From CAZFQG01 sp964520785 (lineage in GTDB: Bacteria > Planctomycetota > Planctomycetia > Pirellulales > Thermoguttaceae): a stretch of DNA of 6,094 nucleotides. Positions 1-5,131 of this stretch are shown here, in pieces (the first letter of the stretch is position 1; every line of letters begins with the position of its first letter). The position numbers and the translations under genes are program-made. The notes under the pieces were generated by a model. The model was not told where the DNA came from and searched no databases. It saw only the letters and a list, made by a program, of their open reading frames with translations. The stretch is taken from NCBI GenBank assembly GCA_964520785.1, contig CAZFQG010000272.1:1-6094 (forward strand), given 5' to 3'.

Positions 1-334
1 GTACAGCGTTTCTCCCCTCGGCACGTCCTCCGCCGCATCCGCTACTTCGCCCCATACGACATCCACCCCCGCCGCCGGCGGCGCGGTCCGTCCCCAATTC
101 GCCCGAACAATATCCAAATCCGCCCCGCCCAACCATCTCATCCCCATTCAAATCCCCCGGCACCAATACCGGCGCCACAAATTCATACGCGCCCATATCC
201 ACCGTCCCATTCACCAGCCGGGCATTTCCAGCGAGATCGAAGGGGATCGGTTCGGTGGTGTCGCCATCGGCGTCGAGGTCGAATGTGTCGGCCGGAAGGA
301 GGTCGTTGTTGCTGGCGTCGATGCTCACACAGAC
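1..334 (-). pseudogene. Frameshifted C-terminal remnant of a large secreted protein with dockerin-like planctomycete module (continues past left edge)
   Basis: Read on the minus strand from 334, one frame gives SIDASNNDLLPADTFDLD, then GDTTEPIPFDLAGNARLV, then NGTVDMGAYEF and VPGDLNGDEMVG. This resembles the end of right-handed beta-helix or adhesin-like secreted proteins that carry CIDAGxN...TVDMGAYEF. From about 126 the continuation, GADLDIVRANWGRTAPPAAG, is in a different frame, so one extra base is present in the G/C run at 121-130. The dockerin-like pair GDLNGDG...ADLDIVRANWG is the recognisable planctomycete module, likely Ca-binding by analogy. Upstream, the frame is closed by a TGA at 335-337 and no beta-helix body is present between 335 and coaB, so the remnant has no head. 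No start codon or ribosome binding site fits. Sequence error is an alternative explanation for the frameshift but not for the missing body. Confidence 0.6.
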
Positions 335-408
335 TCACGCGCGGTGGAGAGACAGGTTTCCCATGGATGTGTCACGCTCGTATCGAACAGCGACGAGAAT
401 GGGGAAGT

Positions 409-425
409 CTGAGTTCGTAACTCAG
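409..425. repeat. Perfect 7-bp inverted repeat with 3-nt loop
   Basis: CTGAGTT (409-415) and AACTCAG (419-425) flank a CGT loop. It lies about 120 nt past the coaB stop in a stretch (335-543) where I see no recognisable gene. Neither strand has a T-tract after it, so it is not a textbook terminator, though it could help end or protect the coaB transcript. Another short palindrome, CCCCTTGGGG, sits at 533-542 just past coaB. Confidence 0.3.
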
Positions 426-543
426 GACGGTCAAAGTGCTGGATAGGTTGGCGCACCTGTATTCCGCCGGTTCGTACCGCCAATCCGTGGACGGTGCGAA
501 GGCGTAACATATTGAGCCAGAATACGTTGCGCCCCCTTGGGGT

Positions 544-1176
544 TCATAACCTTCGGATCAGCCGTTCTTCGATCAACCCCATCAGACGCTCGGCGACTAC
601 CTCTTTCGTCCCCTCGAATCGACCGACGATCTCTTCGTCCGGGGCCATCACTTCCACGCAGGTCGACGGCCGGCTGATCGCTTCCGGCCCGTTGATGACG
701 ATCAGGTCGCCGTTTTTCCGCCGGAGTTTCCTTGCCGCCCGGGCGTACACGGCGCGTGTCTCCAAGGCGAAACAGACGATCCACCGGTGGCCCTTCTCGC
801 GGCCCAAGGCGGCCGCGATGTCCGGGGTTTCGATCAACTCCAACGGGAGTCGCTCACCCGACTTCTCCAGCTTATGGTCGGAAACTTCGGCCGGGCCGTA
901 GTCGCACGGCGCCGCGGTCGCGATCAGGCCGTCGCATTCGACGAAATATTCCCGGCAGGCGGAGAGCATCTCCCGAGTGGAAACGACCCGGACGACTTGC
1001 GAGCCGGAGGGGTATTCGATCTCGACGGGACCGCTGACGAGAACGACCTCGTGCCCGGCCCGGATCGCCGCCTCGGCCAGGGCGGCCCCCATTCGCCCGC
1101 TGGAGGCGTTGGAGAGATACCGCACCGGATCGAGATATTCGCGCGTGGGGCCGGATGTGATGAGAATTCGCGACAT
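544..1176 (-). CDS. coaB: Phosphopantothenate--cysteine ligase (stand-alone CoaB)
   Basis: CoaB joins 4'-phosphopantothenate and cysteine, using CTP in most bacteria, to make the substrate of CoaC. The 210-residue product matches the second half of fused CoaBC. Visible motifs are ITSGPTREYLDPVRYLSNASSGRMG (split here as ITSGPTRE 6-13, LDPVRYLSN 15-23 and SSGRMG 25-30), AAPCDYGPAEVSDHKLEKSG (88-107), LELIETPDI (112-120), CFALET (135-140) and KNGDLIVIN (154-162). Asn23 and Lys102 line up with E. coli N210 and probably K289. The usual AAVADY reads AAPCDY and the usual GFAAET reads CFALET, both mild deviations in otherwise conserved places. The ATG at 1176 lies 9 nt after the coaC stop, without a strong Shine-Dalgarno. 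It is the last intact gene of the run; no clear terminator follows. Confidence 0.95.
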   Translation of the reverse strand: MSRILITSGPTREYLDPVRYLSNASSGRMGAALAEAAIRAGHEVVLVSGPVEIEYPSGSQVVRVVSTREMLSACREYFVECDGLIATAAPCDYGPAEVSDHKLEKSGERLPLELIETPDIAAALGREKGHRWIVCFALETRAVYARAARKLRRKNGDLIVINGPEAISRPSTCVEVMAPDEEIVGRFEGTKEVVAERLMGLIEERLIRRL

Positions 1177-1185
1177 GGCAACCCG

Positions 1186-1716
1186 CTACGGAAGCAGTTC
1201 AACGATGCGCTCGACGATCGCGTCGATTTCGGCCATCCGTCCTGGGCCGCTTTCGCCGCAGCTTAGACGTCCGTCGTTCGGGCCGATCAAATGAAAACCG
1301 TCGGCGATGAGCCGGTCCACGTTGCGTCGCACGGCCGGCTTCTTCCACATCGCGGCGTTCATGGCCGGGGCGACGAGAATGGGTCCCTCGAACGCCAAGA
1401 CCAGGCTGCTGAGAAGATCGTCGGCCAATCCGTGGGCCGCCTTGGCCAGGAAGTTGGCGGTCGCCGGGGCGACGCACAGCAAATGGGCCCGCCGGGCCGG
1501 TTCGATATGGGGATGGGAACCGGGACCGAACGTGTCCAGGCCGACGGGGCGTCCCGAGAGAGCCTCAAACGTCTTGGGGGCGACGAGCCGAGTGGCCGAC
1601 TCGGTCATCACGACGCTCGCGCCGGCGCCCAGGGCGATTAGGCGGCTGACGAGAGCGGCCGCCTTGAACGCCGCGATTCCCCCGGTAACGCCGACAAGAA
1701 TTTCCCGGTCTTTCAT
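1186..1716 (-). CDS. coaC: Phosphopantothenoylcysteine decarboxylase (stand-alone CoaC)
   Basis: CoaC is the FMN-dependent enzyme that decarboxylates 4'-phosphopantothenoylcysteine to 4'-phosphopantetheine in coenzyme A synthesis. The 176 residues cover a complete HFCD flavoprotein domain. GVTGGIAAFKAA (9-20) is the flavin-binding start, HIEPAR (70-75) holds the catalytic His70, and APATANFLAK (83-92) is the PASANT-type motif. PAMNAAMW (117-124) holds substrate-binding Asn120, and RLSCGESGPGRM (150-161) holds the redox Cys153. These residues are all offset by five from E. coli H75, N125 and C158, so the active site looks intact. It starts 15 nt after rpoZ without a clear Shine-Dalgarno, which suggests coupled translation. 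In most bacteria this domain is fused to CoaB. Here it ends with TAG, and coaB follows in the same frame after three codons. Confidence 0.95.
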   Translation of the reverse strand: MKDREILVGVTGGIAAFKAAALVSRLIALGAGASVVMTESATRLVAPKTFEALSGRPVGLDTFGPGSHPHIEPARRAHLLCVAPATANFLAKAAHGLADDLLSSLVLAFEGPILVAPAMNAAMWKKPAVRRNVDRLIADGFHLIGPNDGRLSCGESGPGRMAEIDAIVERIVELLP

Positions 1717-1731
1717 GAATACGACGAGGGG

Positions 1732-1998
1732 TTACATCGTGTGAAAACTGAGTTCGTCCACACCGCCGCCGGGGCCGTGAGGGGAGGCGGCGACGCGGAG
1801 ATTGTTCTCGGTATCGAGGTAGATTCGGTCTTCCATCACCTCGCGAATGGCGATATCCAGATTGTCGCCGCCTCGAATGTCGACCAGCGGTTTGCTGCCG
1901 CGGTTGAGCTGCACGATCCGCTTTTGCAGCAAAGTCGAAAGCTTGAATCTTCCACCGACTTTTTCGATGATCCGTTCGCCGCTGAGTTCTTCGTACAT
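1732..1998 (-). CDS. rpoZ: DNA-directed RNA polymerase omega subunit
   Basis: Omega is the small RNA polymerase subunit that helps fold and hold the beta-prime subunit. The 88-residue product matches the family over its first two thirds. IIEKVGGRFKLSTLLQKR (10-27) corresponds to the conserved helix with the EKxGxRF pattern. QLNRGSKPLVD (30-40) and NLDIAIREVMEDRI (46-59) match the second conserved block ending in ALREI-type sequence. The last 25 or so residues are a variable Gly/Pro tail. The ATG at 1998 starts 3 nt after the gmk stop, with GAGGA 8 nt upstream lying within the end of gmk. The gmk-rpoZ pairing is one of the most conserved contexts for omega and backs the call for such a small protein. 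Confidence 0.93.
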   Translation of the reverse strand: MYEELSGERIIEKVGGRFKLSTLLQKRIVQLNRGSKPLVDIRGGDNLDIAIREVMEDRIYLDTENNLRVAASPHGPGGGVDELSFHTM

Positions 1999-2001
1999 GT
2001 G

Positions 2002-2634
2002 CTAATTCCTCGCTTGATACTGCTCCAAAATCTGACAGGTTTCCTTCACCGCCTCCTCCAGGTCGTCATTGACGACGACGTGCCGGTATTCCCCGGCGGC
2101 ATCAAGTTCGTGTTTGGCGCGGGCCAACCGGGTCGCGATGGCCTCCTCCGATTCCGTGGCCCTTCCGCGAAGCCGTTGCTCCAATACTTCGTCCGCGCCG
2201 GGGTGGATGAATATCGTAATCGCGTCCGGGAACTCGCCACGAACCCTCCGGGCTCCCTCGACGTCGATTTCCAGTACGACCCACTTCCCGGACTCCAATT
2301 CGGGAACGACCTCGTCCCGCGGGGTTCCATACCAGACGTCCTTGCCGAAGACCTCGACGCATTCGATGAAACGACCCTCTTCGCGGTACCGTTGGAAAAG
2401 GCCGTCGGACAGGAAATGGTAGTGGACTCCGTCGATTTCTCCCGGTCTGGGGGGGCGTGTCGTCGCGGAAATGCTGAGTTTAAGCGGCAGAGGGGACCGT
2501 TCGAGGACCCGCTTGAGCACGCTCGATTTTCCCGCTCCGGAGGGACCCGAAATGATCACCAATCTTCCACGCATCAACGGCTCATCCGTCTGGGTTGCTT
2601 CCCGCGGCCGCGCGTTCGGCGGCGCCCGCGTCAT
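2002..2634 (-). CDS. gmk: Guanylate kinase
   Basis: Guanylate kinase phosphorylates GMP to GDP with ATP in the cytoplasm and is essential for purine nucleotide supply. The 210-residue product shows the P-loop GPSGAGKSS (30-38), the GMP-binding segment TTRPPRPGEIDGVHYHF (58-74), FIECVEVFG (89-97) followed by WYGTP (101-105), LEIDVEGARRVR (121-132), the lid LRGRATESEEAIATRL (155-170) and VVNDDL (187-192). The ATG at 2634 is chosen because GAGAGGA sits 5 nt upstream. It adds a charged, Pro-rich leader of about 20 residues before MRGRLVIISG. The ATG at 2574 would give a more typical N-terminus, so the real start is not fully certain. The stop is 3 nt before rpoZ, implying tight coupling. It lies between yicC and rpoZ, as in many bacteria. 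Confidence 0.97.
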   Translation of the reverse strand: MTRAPPNARPREATQTDEPLMRGRLVIISGPSGAGKSSVLKRVLERSPLPLKLSISATTRPPRPGEIDGVHYHFLSDGLFQRYREEGRFIECVEVFGKDVWYGTPRDEVVPELESGKWVVLEIDVEGARRVRGEFPDAITIFIHPGADEVLEQRLRGRATESEEAIATRLARAKHELDAAGEYRHVVVNDDLEEAVKETCQILEQYQARN

Positions 2635-2635
2635 T

Positions 2636-2697
2636 CGCGTCCTCTCGTACCGGCATCGTCTCCTTCGTGAAGCGCCGTATTGGCCGCTCGGGACGCG
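2636..2697 (-). promoter_or_regulatory. Inverted repeat closing the yicC-gmk gap and covering the gmk ribosome binding site
   Basis: The yicC-gmk spacer is bounded by perfect complementary 7-mers. In RNA order, CGCGUCC (2697-2691) immediately follows the yicC TAA, and GGACGCG (2642-2636) ends 1 nt before the gmk AUG. The second arm includes the last bases of the gmk Shine-Dalgarno. Pairing would hide the site until a ribosome ending yicC translation disrupts the stem, a classic layout for translational coupling. The loop is 48 nt and includes a second purine-rich site, GAAGGAG. The repeat is directly visible; the function is inference. Confidence 0.45.
2640..2646 (-). promoter_or_regulatory. 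gmk ribosome binding site GAGAGGA (supports the upstream ATG)
   Basis: GAGAGGA lies 5 nt upstream of the ATG at 2634. The alternative ATG at 2574 has no comparable site at normal distance. This favours the longer Gmk with a 20-residue N-terminal extension. Confidence 0.6.
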
Positions 2698-3582
2698 TTA
2701 CTCGATGTTCTGGACCTGTTCCCGGATTCGCTCGATCGCCGCTTTCATGTCGATGACCGCCTTGGCGATTTCGACGTCGTTGGCTTTCGAGCCGATGGTG
2801 TTCGTTTCACGGAACATCTCTTGCGTAACGAACTCCAATTTCCGCCCCGAGCTTTCCTCGGATCGCAACAACTGCTCGAATTGGTCCAGATGGCTTCGCA
2901 GCCGCGAGACCTCTTCGGAAATGTCGCACCGCTCGGCGAAGGTGCCGACTTCGCGCAGCAGGTCCGCCGGGTCGAGCACGATGTCCTTTTCCGCCAGAAA
3001 CAAGGCGACCCGGTCGTGCAACCGGTTCCGGTAGTCCTCGACGACCATGGGGGCCCTTCGCTCGACCGCGTCAAGGCGGCCCGCGATGGTTCGCAATTGC
3101 AGTTGGAAGTCGCCGCCGGTCGCGGCGCCCTCCTCTTCGCGCATCCGGACGAGGTCCGCCAGCGCCTTGCCCAATGCTCCGCTTACCAGCGACCAGATCA
3201 CGTCGTGGTCGGCCTTGGGAGATTCCTTCTCCTCGAAAACGCCGGGTACGCTCAGAAGACTCTCCGGAGCGAATCGCGCCCCGATCCCTTGTTCCTCCGC
3301 CCAAGCGCTTAGACGTCGGTAGAAAAACGTCAGTAGATCGAGGTTGATGTCATAGTCGTCGGGCGTTCGCTCACGGTCGATTCGGACCGTAGCGGATACG
3401 GTACCCCGCTGGATCGCCTTACGGATTTCGGCTTCCACCTTCGATTCCAACGCAGCGTATCCTTCGCTCAGGCGGATGGAACACTTGAGGTAGCGGTTGT
3501 TGACGGCGCGCACCTCCACGGAGACGGCGACGCCGTCTTCCTCGCGATACCCTTCGCCAAAACCGGTCATGCTACGCAACAA
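2698..3582 (-). CDS. yicC: YicC/YloC family endoribonuclease
   Basis: The product belongs to the YicC/YloC family, whose E. coli member has been reported as an endoribonuclease acting in RNA decay; its cellular substrates in this organism are unknown. The 294 residues match the usual family length. Visible conserved blocks are the N-terminal LRSMTGFGEG (2-11), EVRAVNNRYL (23-32), RMREEEG (146-152), CDISEEVSRLRSHL (219-232) and the C-terminal block at 246-294. That block includes GRKLEFVTQEM, ETNTIGSKAND, EIAKAVIDMK and the terminal IREQVQNIE. The start is TTG at 3582. It gives MLRSMTGFG, which fits the family's usual MIRSMTGFG, and it has GGGGAG at good spacing. It follows secG by 81 nt and precedes gmk by 63 nt; yicC next to gmk and rpoZ is a widely conserved arrangement. 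Confidence 0.94.
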   Translation of the reverse strand: MLRSMTGFGEGYREEDGVAVSVEVRAVNNRYLKCSIRLSEGYAALESKVEAEIRKAIQRGTVSATVRIDRERTPDDYDINLDLLTFFYRRLSAWAEEQGIGARFAPESLLSVPGVFEEKESPKADHDVIWSLVSGALGKALADLVRMREEEGAATGGDFQLQLRTIAGRLDAVERRAPMVVEDYRNRLHDRVALFLAEKDIVLDPADLLREVGTFAERCDISEEVSRLRSHLDQFEQLLRSEESSGRKLEFVTQEMFRETNTIGSKANDVEIAKAVIDMKAAIERIREQVQNIE

Positions 3583-3590
3583 TGCATCGA

Positions 3591-3596
3591 CTCCCC
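3591..3596 (-). promoter_or_regulatory. yicC ribosome binding site GGGGAG (supports the TTG start)
   Basis: GGGGAG lies 8 nt upstream of the TTG at 3582. The first in-frame ATG, at 3570, would be 20 nt away, too far for normal initiation. The site therefore supports TTG 3582. An out-of-frame ATG at 3587 lies only 3 nt from this site. Confidence 0.6.
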
Positions 3597-3663
3597 GGGT
3601 ACTCCGCCGAAACGGCCCCGCGAAGGACCGCTCTTGGCGGAAGGATGCTTTTACCGAACGGAT

Positions 3664-4008
3664 TCACTCGGACGGTTTCTCGGGAGCCGCCGGCGCCTCT
3701 CCAGTATCGCCGGAAGGCGCTTCTTCCGCGGCTTGCCGGGCCTTTTGGCCGCCCAGACCTTCGTCGAACTGCGTCTTCGCCGGTCCTAGAAGCCGGACGC
3801 TGGCGATGCAAAGGACGATCCACAACGCGGCCGTTCCGATCGTGATTTTCGTAAACATATCGCCGGCCTTCGTGCCGAAGGCGCTCTGACCGCCCATGCC
3901 GCCGAGCGCGCCGGCCAAACCGCCCCCCTTTCCCCGCTGTACGAGGATCAGCAGGATCAAGAAGATCGCCACGACGAACAGTAGAAACATCATCAAATAA
4001 GCCAGCAT
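3664..4008 (-). CDS. secG: Protein-export membrane protein SecG
   Basis: SecG is the small accessory subunit of the SecYEG protein-conducting channel in the cytoplasmic membrane and assists the SecA-driven cycle. The 114-residue product from the ATG at 4008 has a first membrane helix at about 2-23. This is followed by the family signature LVQRGKGGGLAGALGG (22-37) and GGQSAFG (39-45) in the cytoplasmic loop, then a second helix at about 55-73. The remaining roughly 40 residues are an Ala/Glu/Pro-rich tail, a common low-complexity extension of bacterial SecG. A TTG at 4038 would add ten residues (ending GNE) but has a poor ribosome binding site, so the ATG is preferred. It sits between tpiA and yicC. 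The gene upstream of tpiA encodes a SecA-like motor, so two Sec components lie close together here. Confidence 0.95.
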   Translation of the reverse strand: MLAYLMMFLLFVVAIFLILLILVQRGKGGGLAGALGGMGGQSAFGTKAGDMFTKITIGTAALWIVLCIASVRLLGPAKTQFDEGLGGQKARQAAEEAPSGDTGEAPAAPEKPSE

Positions 4009-4013
4009 CTCGT

Positions 4014-4057
4014 TTCCTTTTCCAAAAAAGGAATTCAAATTCCGTCAAAACCGACGG
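4014..4057 (-). promoter_or_regulatory. secG leader with three overlapping, mutually exclusive hairpins
   Basis: In the tpiA-secG gap, in minus-strand RNA order, there are three inverted repeats. Hairpin I (4057-4042) is CCGUC / GACGG with a 6-nt loop. Hairpin II (4043-4030) is GGAAU / AUUCC with a 4-nt loop, directly followed by six U (4029-4024), like a weak intrinsic terminator. Hairpin III (4033-4014) is UUCCUUUU / AAAAGGAA with a UUGG loop, and its 3' arm contains the secG Shine-Dalgarno AAGGA. I and II share 4042-4043; II and III share 4030-4033. Forming II therefore opens III, and I and III can coexist. The arrangement is visible in the sequence; a regulatory role is inference, and A/T-rich arms can arise by chance. 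Confidence 0.4.
4015..4019 (-). promoter_or_regulatory. secG ribosome binding site AAGGA (decides the start)
   Basis: AAGGA lies 6 nt upstream of the ATG at 4008. The in-frame TTG at 4038 has a GGA only about 2 nt away, so it is not well served. This favours the ATG and a 114-residue SecG. Confidence 0.75.
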
Positions 4058-4158
4058 CGGGTTCATTTCCGGATAATCACCGCGGGAAACGCCTCGGGAA
4101 TCCCCACGATCGCTTGCACTCCCTCCCGAAGCCGGCGCGGCGAGGGCACGGCTCGGAA

Positions 4159-4914
4159 TCACTTCGCTCCGGCGATGATTCCCATGAACGAATCAACCTT
4201 CAAGCTGGCGCCCCCGACCAGTGCGCCGTCGATATTCGGCTGGGAAAGCAATTCAGCCGCGTTGTCGGGCTTGACGCTCCCCCCGTACTGGATGACCACC
4301 GCTTCGGCTACCTCGGAATTATAACGTTCCGCGATGATTTGGCGAAGCGAGGCGTGGACCTCTTCCGCCTGATCGGGGGTGGCGACCTTGCCCGTGCCGA
4401 TGGCCCAAACCGGTTCGTAGGCGATGACCGTCCGCTTCATTCCGTCCTCGCTCAGTCCTGCCAGCGAACCATCGAACTGCGAACGGACGACTTCCAGCGT
4501 TCTTCCGGCCTCGCGTTCTTCGAGAAGCTCGCCGACGCAGACGATCGGCAGAACGTCGGCGGCAAAGGCCGCGTGGACCTTCTTGTTGATTTCGGCGTCC
4601 GTTTCGCCCAAAACGTGCCGCCGCTCGCTATGCCCAAGGATGACGTACTTGCAGCCGACGTCCAGAAGCATTCCCATACTGATCTCGCCGGTGAAGGCCC
4701 CCTCCGCCTCGTGATAGGCGTTTTGCGCTCCGACGCCGACATTGGAACCAGCAACCGCCTTGGCGACCACCTCCAAATAAACGGCGGGGGGACATACGGC
4801 AATGGTCACCCCCTCAAACGCGGCGGCCGCGTTCGCAATCCCCGCCGCCAGCTCCACGGCAGAGGTTCGATTCAGGTTCATCTTCCAGTTTCCAGCAACA
4901 AACGGCGTCCGCAT
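4159..4914 (-). CDS. tpiA: Triosephosphate isomerase
   Basis: This cytoplasmic glycolytic and gluconeogenic enzyme interconverts dihydroxyacetone phosphate and glyceraldehyde 3-phosphate. The 251-residue product has the usual length and every hallmark of the TIM-barrel family. GNWKMN (8-13) holds the substrate-binding Asn9 and Lys11. ILGHSERR (92-99) holds the electrophilic His95. AYEPVWAIGTGKVAT (165-179) holds the catalytic base Glu167 and the mobile loop 6. QYGGSV (209-214) and LVGGASL (232-238) form the phosphate-binding end. The ATG at 4914 is preceded by AAGGA with about 9 nt spacing, and the sequence begins three residues before the first conserved strand, so the start is secure. It is the first gene after a predicted promoter (5038-5066) and is followed by secG 150 nt downstream. 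A tpiA-secG pairing is common in bacteria. Confidence 0.98.
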   Translation of the reverse strand: MRTPFVAGNWKMNLNRTSAVELAAGIANAAAAFEGVTIAVCPPAVYLEVVAKAVAGSNVGVGAQNAYHEAEGAFTGEISMGMLLDVGCKYVILGHSERRHVLGETDAEINKKVHAAFAADVLPIVCVGELLEEREAGRTLEVVRSQFDGSLAGLSEDGMKRTVIAYEPVWAIGTGKVATPDQAEEVHASLRQIIAERYNSEVAEAVVIQYGGSVKPDNAAELLSQPNIDGALVGGASLKVDSFMGIIAGAK

Positions 4915-5037
4915 TTATTAATTTCCTTTTTTTTAATTATTCTGGAATTGTATAATGGTCACTTCGCGGGAAGGCTGGCGTTCAAAAAGTGGGGAACAAA
5001 CCCGGCATACTTCTATCGAAAAAATTGGAAACCTATG

Positions 5038-5066
5038 TTTATACTCTGCCAACCAGACCGTGTAAA
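5038..5066 (-). promoter_or_regulatory. Predicted sigma70-type promoter for the tpiA-secG-yicC-gmk-rpoZ-coaC-coaB run
   Basis: Read on the minus strand, TTTACA (5066-5061) and TATAAA (5043-5038) are separated by exactly 17 nt. Each hexamer differs from the consensus (TTGACA, TATAAT) at one position. Transcription would start near 5031, giving a leader of about 117 nt before tpiA. It is the best promoter-like match I found in the 217-nt gap between the secA-like stop and tpiA, which is the longest gap between intact genes here and is clearly more A+T-rich near tpiA. Assignment rests on sequence match and position only. Confidence 0.55.
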
Positions 5067-5131
5067 CCCGACCAGTGGGCGAAAAGTGGATTCGGGGCGG
5101 GTATTACGATCTTCCTGGGGCAAGGCCACAT

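Noticed and set aside
533..542. CCCCTTGGGG palindrome just past the coaB stop as a terminator
   Set aside because: The loop would be only 2 nt with 4 bp of stem and no T-tract follows on either strand.
335..543. Search for a tRNA or other small RNA gene between the remnant and coaB
   Set aside because: No T-arm with matching acceptor and anticodon stems could be built; only short inverted repeats are visible.
1741..2670. Long open frame on the plus strand (309 codons) opposite rpoZ and gmk
   Set aside because: Antisense shadow of two confidently identified genes; no recognisable motif.
4951..4956. Perfect TATAAT on the plus strand in the tpiA leader region
   Set aside because: No -35 at usual spacing (only a T-run) and no plus-strand gene to serve. 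The minus-strand reading TATACAAT also lacks a -35 at 17 nt.
5067..5096. CCCGA / TCGGG inverted repeat as terminator of the secA-like gene
   Set aside because: Only 5 bp with a 20-nt loop, no following T-run on the minus strand, and it abuts the predicted promoter.
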